A stretch of DNA of 57,749 bases from Superficieibacter electus. GTDB lineage: Bacteria; Pseudomonadota; Gammaproteobacteria; Enterobacterales; Enterobacteriaceae. The position numbers and the translations under genes were made by a program. Location of the stretch: the NCBI RefSeq assembly GCF_002915575.1, contig NZ_PQGD01000029.1:1-57749 (forward strand), read 5' to 3'. The notes below the pieces were generated by a model. The model ran no database searches and was not told the origin of the DNA. It saw only the letters and a list, made by a program, of their open reading frames with translations. Positions 51,330 through 57,749 of this stretch are shown here, in pieces; within the stretch, counting starts at the first letter, position 1; each line of letters starts with the position of its first letter.

Positions 51330-51755
51330 TCACAGTCTTTTTCTGATCACTGAGCCAGGAGGAGTATAAGCCAGAGAGCCTGTAATGCGTTTCTTTTCAT
51401 ACTGTGCCAGCAAATCAGCATAAATATGCTCTGCTTCATACAGATTGCCTGAAATATAATTCACGAGTGAATTCAGGCAATGCAGCAACGTGTCGCTATT
51501 TGCAAGCTTCCTGAGCAGCGTTGTGTTCAGGGTCGAAACGACTCCTGTAAACATCTGCATAATATTATCAACGTGATAACAAGAGTTGCGGTACTGCGCC
51601 CGTGAATAAAAATACTTTAGATGATACCCAGCGAAGAGAACATAAAGTTTTTTATAAAAGGTATTGTTATTAACGCTGTTGTGATGATGGGTTATAAATT
51701 TATCAACAACATGTATAAATTTTTCTTCCTGAGATAAAACACTAATAGCACTCAT
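51330..51755 (-). CDS. Unknown 141-aa protein
   Basis: Helical protein from ATG 51755 (MSAISVLSQEEKFIH) with GGAGG upstream. Several His, Tyr and Asn-rich stretches and no membrane segment; basic C-terminus. Transcribed against its neighbours. No family recognised; it may be a plasmid regulatory or partition protein, but nothing shows this. Confidence 0.55.
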   Translation of the reverse strand: MSAISVLSQEEKFIHVVDKFITHHHNSVNNNTFYKKLYVLFAGYHLKYFYSRAQYRNSCYHVDNIMQMFTGVVSTLNTTLLRKLANSDTLLHCLNSLVNYISGNLYEAEHIYADLLAQYEKKRITGSLAYTPPGSVIRKRL

Positions 51756-52216
51756 GATTTCCTCCATTTTTTGTTTTTATAATTAAGTACTATCATCTTA
51801 AAAATTAAAATCAATAGTAAAATGGAATATTTTATTATTTATATATGTTTTTCTTCTTCCATAAATAAAAAACAGCTTTTACTGTGGAAATGTTTTGTCT
51901 TACCGATTGCATTACTGTTTCATATTTCAATTATCTGAGTTATTTCCCTATTGCAGATAAGAAACCACAGGAATATTTTTGAGAGCGTGCTACGCACTGG
52001 CTTACGCCCTTACTACCGATAAATGTTAATTATTTTTACCGAACAATTGAAAAACCGTAATTTTGTTTCCCTAGCAGCGCCGCTGAGTGCCCGCAGCACT
52101 CACTCGCTGAAGCAGAAAGGATTTTTCCGAAGGGTCCCGGCGTGAGCCGTAGTCAGCAAACGGGTAAATCATGTATCTGTGTTCGCTTTCCCGATCAACT
52201 CAGCCTCCTGATTTTT

Positions 52217-52291
52217 TGCGCGAAGCGTATTTGTGCTGACAGCTAACCCCATTTGTCTGAACTTCTGCGCGAAGCGTATTTATACTGACAG
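52217..52291. repeat. Iteron-like direct repeats
   Basis: TGCGCGAAGCGTATTTGTGC (52217) recurs as TGCGCGAAGCGTATTTATAC (52266), each ending in TGACAG. 26-base units with two mismatches, start to start 49 bases. Confidence 0.6.
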
Positions 52292-52682
52292 AAAACACTA
52301 TAGCAATGTTCTGAAGCCCAATGGCGCAACACACAGTTGGGCAGGCTTCACTTAAGAAATGATATTATTTAAGAAAAGCAATAATAAAAGTGTTTTCATC
52401 AGGTACACCAAGGCCTTGAGTATCGATCTAATGCAAAACTGTGGTTTCTTATTTCTTTATCACTCTTTTATCTTGCAGATAAAAATCGAAAATTACATAA
52501 TAAAATCATATATTTACACAAGATCTGCCGTTATTGATTTCAGCACCAAAAATTATCAATCACATAACAGGTGATGGTTAAATTTAGCACCCCTTGTTTT
52601 AAATTCTACAACCTGTTACCACCACAAAATAACGGATAAAAAATTCAAGTAAAATATAATTAAAATAATATTACCAAAGCCG

Positions 52683-52711
52683 TTGACAAATAAATTAAAT
52701 ATGCCATATCT
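52683..52711 (+). promoter_or_regulatory. Promoter of the RepL-like gene
   Basis: Perfect -35 TTGACA (52683-52688), 17-base spacer and a -10-like ATATCT (52706-52711), 30 bases before ATG 52741, followed by AAAGGAG. Confidence 0.5.
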
Positions 52712-52740
52712 GTAATGATAACAATAAAAAAGGAGCCATT

Positions 52741-53304
52741 ATGTCAATCACAAGTGTTGTATTAACTAAAGAACAAAAATCCATTATTGCAGAAGCATTA
52801 GAGGTTATGCCCGAAGATCTGGAAGAAATAAAAATTAAAGCAAACAGCTATAAAAAAACGTCATTCAGAGACGATTTTTCAATGATCTTCAAAGGTAATA
52901 TGGCTACACTCGCCAGAATGGATTTGACGCCCACAGCATTTAGAATTGTGCTTTATCTCTTCTCAGCCATTGATTATGGAAATATTATTCCTGATTTTTC
53001 ACAGTCACGTACTGCCAAAGAGCTTGGGCTGAATAAATCAAATGTTTCACGTGCATTCAAAGAGTTATTTGGGAGGAAAATACTTATTCGTGACACCATA
53101 GATAATCAAGTATACCTGAATTCAAATTTGTGTGTTAAAGGAATTCCTCGTCGTTTCAATGAGGATCTGATGGATAAATTCAGAAAGTCCAGACTGGAGA
53201 CAGAAGACTTTGCCAATTCGTTTAATTTTTATCGTGCAGGGAACAAAACCAAGCCAGTTAAAAACTCCAGAAGACGATATCCTGCAGACGGCATTCCATT
53301 TTAA
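52741..53304 (+). CDS. RepL-like winged-helix replication protein
   Basis: 187-aa DNA-binding protein with AAAGGAG before ATG 52741. The central part (about residues 55-130) has the winged-helix pattern LTPTAFRIVLYLFSAIDYGNIIPD, shown here in part, then SQSRTAKELGLNKSNVSRAF. This resembles RepL plasmid replication proteins. It sits behind the repeats and AT-rich DNA. A plain transcription regulator is the alternative. The C-terminal end is basic. Confidence 0.7.
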   Translation: MSITSVVLTKEQKSIIAEALEVMPEDLEEIKIKANSYKKTSFRDDFSMIFKGNMATLARMDLTPTAFRIVLYLFSAIDYGNIIPDFSQSRTAKELGLNKSNVSRAFKELFGRKILIRDTIDNQVYLNSNLCVKGIPRRFNEDLMDKFRKSRLETEDFANSFNFYRAGNKTKPVKNSRRRYPADGIPF

Positions 53305-53370
53305 AAAACATTACAGCGTGGTAATTTTCTACACGCGAGTGAAAACTTTAACAAAACAAAGGATATCTAT

Positions 53371-53595
53371 ATGCAACAAAGACTCTCCACTTATCTTCAA
53401 AAGAATAAATCATCAGCTGAAAGTCATAATCTGTATAATACTATTCACTATGTATTCTGGTTGCTTACATTAATCGCGTCGTATACACCAGATAAGAGCA
53501 TAGTTTACCTGAGTTTTCATCGCGCTACATCCATTGCACAGCAAGAAGGGTTACAAAACACACCTGCCCATTTTATAAAACCATCGATAAATTGA
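53371..53595 (+). CDS. Small protein resembling the start of the 146-aa protein
   Basis: 74-aa protein with AAAGGATAT before ATG 53371. Its start RLSTYLQKNKSSAESHNLYN aligns by eye with TLTSYLSKTKKNTDLYRLYN of the protein at 46735, then diverges and stops early. It may be a short paralogue or a truncated copy. Function unknown. Confidence 0.45.
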   Translation: MQQRLSTYLQKNKSSAESHNLYNTIHYVFWLLTLIASYTPDKSIVYLSFHRATSIAQQEGLQNTPAHFIKPSIN

Positions 53596-53847
53596 TTGAT
53601 GTTAAGGTTATTATGCCTACTGAATTAAAATATCAGTATCGTTTAAACCCTGTATTTTTCAGTTTTCTAAAAAAACAAACAGCAGGAAATAAAAGCCCAG
53701 GATATTATTACCCCTATAATATTTACTATAGCAAAACCAGATGACCACGATCAAAAGAACATAATTTTCATATATTATAACCAGTTGAATTTAAATGATA
53801 GGGTACAGACTTGTGCTGTCTGTACCCATGATAATTTACTACAGACC

Positions 53848-54123
53848 TTACATCTTTTTATCCACATTATTATTTATGGCACTATTTTTTTCATTGACAA
53901 TTTGCTCAATACACATTCGTAACTCATCATTAATGGTAATATCTGTACCACCCTCGACGAGTATAGAACACAACACATAAAGAAGCACGTGCTCAAACGC
54001 TATCTCTTCGACTGGATCTACATAATCACAATAGGCCTCAATAGCTTCATACAAGCTATTCGGTGAAGCTACAAATGCACATACAAAATCTTTATCTTCC
54101 GGCACTCTGATAGAATCATTCAT
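53848..54123 (-). CDS. Unknown acidic 91-aa protein
   Basis: From ATG 54123 (MNDSIRVPEDKDFV) with GGGGATT upstream. Acidic and helical, with an EEIAFEHVLLYVLCSILVEGG segment. No membrane signal. Family unknown. The 250 bases between it and the 53371 gene hold nothing recognisable. Confidence 0.5.
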   Translation of the reverse strand: MNDSIRVPEDKDFVCAFVASPNSLYEAIEAYCDYVDPVEEIAFEHVLLYVLCSILVEGGTDITINDELRMCIEQIVNEKNSAINNNVDKKM

Positions 54124-54326
54124 TTTAAATCCCCTATTCTTATTAATATATAGTGTCACGGCGAACTATCATAATAATATTCCCCCATAACTATTTTTAT
54201 TACTTCCTAATACGAAAGCCTGACCTAATACTACTTATGACATATCAGGTGGCCCTCTGCTCACTGCTGAATATCGCCATTTGTTTTTACATACTAAATT
54301 TAATATATTCATCGTTAACCCCGTAA

Positions 54327-54533
54327 TCAGGCTGCATTATTACGTGAACGTTCAATTGCAGATGCGATCCATTCATCAATTTCACTTTCAACAAATGCAA
54401 TTGCACGCGAACCAATTTTTATTGGTTGTGGAAATAAACCTTCGTTGATTAGACGATAAATCCAGGCTTTACCATAGCCGGTTTTATTCATAACTTCAGG
54501 AAGTCGGAGCAGGCGTATATTTTTATTGTTCAT
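54327..54533 (-). CDS. AlpA-family regulator
   Basis: 68-aa winged-helix/MerR-like DNA-binding protein. RLLRLPEVMNKTGYGKAWIY (about residues 6-25) and PIKIGSRAIAFVESEIDEWI are the AlpA signature. In CP4-57 AlpA activates the integrase and excision. Here it probably regulates the island or an excision gene. ATG 54533 follows AAAGGG. Its pairing with a P4-type integrase at ssrA recalls CP4-57. Confidence 0.85.
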   Translation of the reverse strand: MNNKNIRLLRLPEVMNKTGYGKAWIYRLINEGLFPQPIKIGSRAIAFVESEIDEWIASAIERSRNNAA

Positions 54534-54655
54534 TTTGTTTTCCCTTTGTCGTTGTAATGGGGTCACTATACGAACAGTTGGGAAAAGAAAGGAGCGAGCT
54601 TCCTAACTGCAGGGTCATGGTCTGCCCTGCAGTAGTAGACTTCGGGAATTTGGGA

Positions 54656-55510
54656 TCAGTTAGAATCAGAGAGTTTCATCACATCTGAAACTCTCATGTT
54701 TTTCAGGTGGGGATTTCGGTTCATGAAAAAATTGAACTGCCTAATGAAGTCTATCGTTGCAGCTTTCATCGCAAGTGGACGATCTGAGTCTTTAATGTGA
54801 TACCCTAAACGGATAGTTGTTTCTTCATCTTCATCAGTATAAAGAAGCCGGGAGAGGCGATCATCTGAGATTCTTAGTTCTTTCCTTTTTGCCCAAAGTA
54901 AGATGTCCAGCATCGCAATCAACCTATAATTTATGATTTTTTTAATGGTTCCATAGCCGAAACGAACGATACCGGTTTCATTAACTTCCACTCCTTTGAC
55001 CGATCTCCATTGTGGCAGGGCCGCTTTTATCGATTCGGCTATTTCATCGTCAGTACCACTACCAAGATCGATTTCAAGCAACACCGTTTTCTCGCATAAG
55101 GGGGACAAGAGTTGTGACACATAAGCTTCGTGATGAGGCGCATTAACACAATATTCATCGTTTCCTTCCTCCCAGGTGAAAAGATTGACACTAAGGGCCA
55201 TCACACTAAGTTCAGCAAGCCTGGTGATATCGGTGATAAAAATGTGTGGAGGACTGTAGAGGGTATAGTTAACGGTTGGATAATCGAGTTGCTTCCCTTT
55301 GAATAGATGGGGGTTCCCACTGAAAATTTCAGTCATGTACACCCAAAGCCCTTTCTTTTCTTCTTCAGTAGGACATGGCTTGTACAGAAGTGCTCTTGCC
55401 CAAAGTTCGTGATACAAGGCATTTAAACTGATGTCTTCGAGCTTGCGATAGTTATCTATGTCAAGCCAAGCTTTGATTTCTTTAGTATGCTCTGGTGACC
55501 AGTTTTTCAA
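54656..55510 (-). CDS. DUF6387-like protein
   Basis: 284-aa soluble protein. It starts MKNWSPEHTKEIKAWLDIDN and has a central variable region and a helical C-terminal part with ATIDFIRQFNFFMNRNPHLK. By recall the length and start resemble DUF6387 proteins, which often lie beside AlpA and phage-type integrases on enterobacterial islands; role unknown. No catalytic motif seen. Confidence 0.55.
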   Translation of the reverse strand: MKNWSPEHTKEIKAWLDIDNYRKLEDISLNALYHELWARALLYKPCPTEEEKKGLWVYMTEIFSGNPHLFKGKQLDYPTVNYTLYSPPHIFITDITRLAELSVMALSVNLFTWEEGNDEYCVNAPHHEAYVSQLLSPLCEKTVLLEIDLGSGTDDEIAESIKAALPQWRSVKGVEVNETGIVRFGYGTIKKIINYRLIAMLDILLWAKRKELRISDDRLSRLLYTDEDEETTIRLGYHIKDSDRPLAMKAATIDFIRQFNFFMNRNPHLKNMRVSDVMKLSDSN

Positions 55511-55724
55511 AATTCAAATCTCCTGCCTTCTTAAAGATTTAAGTCATACGAATACATTTCATTTAGTTTGAAAAAACTACCGTATTCACTAATCGATGAA
55601 AAGCAGTTCCTGCTTGCAAGTTAACCTAGACAGAAGGAAGTTGGACTGAGAAATTTGTTAACTTTTGATGCATCTTGCCAAGGTCTACATCCTGGCAGGG
55701 AAATGGCCCGACTACACCCTGCCT

Positions 55725-55886
55725 CTTACTTTACTCTGGGCGTATCTTGTCGTTGTTCTCGACCTGTTCGCCAGAAAACCCAGAGGGGTGGGCAATGAAA
55801 TTCAATTCTCACCTGAGAGCAAACTTGCCATCAGAGCACTGGAAATGGCGTGGGAGCGCCATGGGTCAACAACGGGTAAAAAGTGA
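55725..55886 (+). pseudogene. IS3-family transposase (orfB) remnant
   Basis: YLVVVLDLFARKP followed by FSPESKLAIRALEMAWERHG matches the integrase-core part of IS3-family transposases. Between them the reading is frameshifted (EGWAMKFN is in another frame), and both ends are missing. Inactive. Confidence 0.75.
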
Positions 55887-55930
55887 TCCACATACCGCAC
55901 CACCTACGGTCTAGTGTTGATCCACCTTGT

Positions 55931-56105
<175 letters not shown>

Positions 56106-56252
56106 GTAAATTTACGGCAGGTGTTTCTGATGTTTCCATGGGTGGTTTGTTAAAATTTTACTTCCTTACATCAGAAACGCCTGTCCCCTCTGTTGCATTT
56201 CTCAGAATTTCTGATATCTAATGAATTTAAACATTTTTTCATGGGGGTGTTT

Positions 56253-57245
56253 ATGGACTTAGTTACGTCATTATTACAAAGGGGATTATTAGAAAGGGCA
56301 TTAGACCTTGCCATTTCTGAATCATTCTTCAATCCAAGATCACCTGATGATATAAAGCATGCTTTAAAAGCTGGCTATGATATTAATGCTGTTAACAGTA
56401 ACGGCAATAATGCCATTTTTGGCTGTAGAACCCCTGAAGCACTGGATTTTCTGCTCAGCCATGAAATTAATGTGCACCATATTAACGAGCAGGGACAAAA
56501 TGCTCTCTTTCATCAAAAAAATCCCGAAATACTAAAGAAGTTGATTGAACTAGGTTTAGACACCTCGCATACAGATGCTAAAGGCTATACCTGCATTTTT
56601 GCACATTACATGGATGCTGAAGGGCTACAAGTTTTACTTAATGCCGGTTGTGATATAAATCACGTTGATAACAAAGGAAGAAATATTCTCTTCCTGCCCC
56701 TCTCCCCGGAGGTTTTATCCATAGCAATAGATTCCGGATGCAATGTCAACCATATTAATCATGCAGGAAAAGGTTTTATTGAAGAGGAATATGACGATGA
56801 ATTGCATAATATCATTCTCCGCCATATTCATAAATTTGAAAGAAGAACGTTGCATGTCGATTTCTGCAATACCAACTCAGTATTATTTTTATATGAGCTC
56901 TCTGAATATGGATTCAAAATAGAGCTCAATAAAGATCGTTTCGTAATTAACAGTTACATTAGCGATTACAAAGATATTTTAAGCACTCTTGATTGTATCA
57001 GTGACATTCAAGATGTTAATTTCTATAATTATGACGGTGGCCCTCTTTACAAAGATATCGATAAGAGAATTGTAAAGTGGATGATAAGAAATGAGTTCCT
57101 CATTGATCTAACCAAAATTTCTGATGATAAGAATTATGATGACATATTAAAATACAAAACCAGCCATGAACAAAAAGAAATATCTAGGCATTTAAAACCT
57201 GCTAAAAATAAATCTACTATAGTCAAAAACGGTGGAAGGCTGTGA
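56253..57245 (+). CDS. Ankyrin-repeat protein 2
   Basis: 330-aa protein. ATG 56253 (MDLVTSLLQRGLLERAL) has GGGGGTG upstream. Residues about 35-195 form about five ankyrin-like repeats (NAIFGCRTPEALDFLLSHEI, NALFHQKNPEILKKLIELGL, and so on). The C-terminal third has DIQDVNFYNYDGGPLY and RIVKWMIRNEF, clearly related to the C-terminus of ankyrin protein 1 (VQFYNCYHDEH, RVKWFIRNGI). The two are paralogues about 9 kb apart in the same direction. No partner gene of the 146-aa type precedes this copy. Confidence 0.85.
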   Translation: MDLVTSLLQRGLLERALDLAISESFFNPRSPDDIKHALKAGYDINAVNSNGNNAIFGCRTPEALDFLLSHEINVHHINEQGQNALFHQKNPEILKKLIELGLDTSHTDAKGYTCIFAHYMDAEGLQVLLNAGCDINHVDNKGRNILFLPLSPEVLSIAIDSGCNVNHINHAGKGFIEEEYDDELHNIILRHIHKFERRTLHVDFCNTNSVLFLYELSEYGFKIELNKDRFVINSYISDYKDILSTLDCISDIQDVNFYNYDGGPLYKDIDKRIVKWMIRNEFLIDLTKISDDKNYDDILKYKTSHEQKEISRHLKPAKNKSTIVKNGGRL

Positions 57246-57621
57246 GATTTTATATATGTATTTCATTCGCATTCATTAAACATACTGTCTCAGTATGAAT
57301 AAAGAAATTCAGCATCAACTTTATTGGGTGTTGATCTATGATGCGTATGGTACTAAGGGTCAGACTCCCCTGCCCGGTGATGTAAAAGTTGTCGGCAATT
57401 TGAAAATATCCCTTATCGTTTAGTGAACTTGCCTATCATTCTCCGAACGATTTTTGTTATAAGCACTCGCGCTGAATCATGGGACTTATGGAAATATAAA
57501 AATGAGATTAAATCTTGTTATATGGATTCAGCAACTGCCCATTGCTGATAGCCAGTATAAATGTCAGGCCAATTCTGAACTCCAGATTGTGCTCTCGCGC
57601 CCAGTTTTGCATAAAAATAGT
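57246..57621. other. Gap between ankyrin protein 2 and IS903-type element
   Basis: 376 bases with no gene I can support. No clear hairpin or repeat. Confidence 0.4.
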
Positions 57622-57749
57622 GGCTTTGTTGAATAAATCGAACTTTTGCTGAGTTGAAGGATCAGATCACGCATCTTCCCGACAACGCAGACCGTTCCGT
57701 GGCAAAGCAAAAGTTCAAAATCACCAACTGGCCCACCTACAATAAAGCC
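57622..57749 (+). mobile_element. IS903-type insertion sequence (left end, cut by window)
   Basis: GGCTTTGTTGAATAAATCG at 57622 is the terminal inverted repeat of IS903-group (IS5 family) elements, followed by the typical AACTTTTGCTGAGTTGAAGG leader. The transposase starts inside and runs off the edge. Confidence 0.88.
57699..57749 (+). CDS. IS903-type transposase, first 17 codons
   Basis: GTG 57699 opens VAKQKFKITNWPTYNKA, the N-terminus of IS903-type transposases. The rest lies beyond the window. It may be intact. Confidence 0.85.
   Translation, partial: MAKQKFKITNWPTYNKA

Larger units (their letters stand above)
51756..52740. other. Probable origin and control region upstream of the RepL-like gene
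   Basis: 985 bases without a convincing gene. It holds GC-rich hairpin-prone DNA (about 51980-52150), the direct repeat pair at 52217-52291, very AT-rich DNA (about 52430-52720), and the promoter at 52683. This order of repeats, an AT-rich segment and a rep gene suggests a theta-type origin. A 71-codon frame at 52359 has no ribosome site. Confidence 0.5.

Noticed and set aside
52359-52574. 71-codon ORF in the origin-like region
   Set aside because: No ribosome site and extreme AT composition; better seen as origin DNA.

Overview
The window looks like the chromosome of an enterobacterium (Enterobacter, Klebsiella, Citrobacter or a close relative; the species cannot be fixed from sequence alone). 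It carries two elements back to back at an ssrA (tmRNA) 3' end, plus an IS-scarred block with plasmid-type genes. The evidence is a lambda-type late gene order, enterobacterial phage replication genes, the ssrA 3' end at 33540-33576, a P4-family integrase beside it, AlpA, and an IS903-type end at the right edge.

Region 1 (1 to about 33.5 kb) is a near-complete lambdoid prophage, cut at the left edge inside tail gene J. Late genes lie on the minus strand. From right to left these are Q antiterminator, three structured RNA repeats, pinholin, SAR endolysin, Rz/Rz1, cargo genes (a small membrane protein, an LpxL/LpxP-type lipid A acyltransferase and an unknown protein), a probable cos site, terminase, gpW, portal, a ClpP-protease/major-capsid fusion, cement, head-tail and tail genes (Z, U, V, G/T with a -1 frameshift, H, M, L, K, I, J). 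A lipoprotein cargo gene sits between K and I. Replication genes (O/DnaT-like, DnaC-like, DnaB-like, RusA) are also on the minus strand. The CI repressor and the early-left genes up to xis and int are on the plus strand. The two control regions share inverted repeats built on ATAGC/CTATC half-sites.

Region 2 (about 33.7 to 46 kb) is an AT-rich defence-type island behind the P4-family integrase. Its centre is a three-gene cassette of overlapping genes that matches the Detocs anti-phage system: a large sensor with a histidine-kinase-type ATPase end (DtcA), a stand-alone receiver (DtcB), and a receiver fused to a nucleoside-phosphorylase-fold domain (DtcC). A 3-TM protein gene lies directly upstream. 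Next come an unknown gene, a DUF4145-type gene, a possible frameshifted gene and a RelA/SpoT nucleotidyltransferase-domain gene. A tandem 105-bp repeat, dispersed hairpin repeats and transposase debris fill the gaps.

Region 3 (about 46.7 to 57.7 kb) looks like an integrated mobilizable plasmid or a mobilizable island. It has a MobC-like accessory protein and a MOBP-type relaxase with a possible oriT, small lipoproteins and membrane proteins, a RepL-like winged-helix protein behind direct repeats, AlpA and a DUF6387-like protein. Two related ankyrin-repeat proteins (47191 and 56253) bracket it. Remnants of IS3-type and istB-type genes and the start of an IS903-type element lie at its right end.

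The prophage genes work as one temperate phage program. The island genes read as an anti-phage and nucleotide-signalling cargo, and the last part as mobilization and replication functions. No CRISPR array, rRNA or complete tRNA gene was seen.
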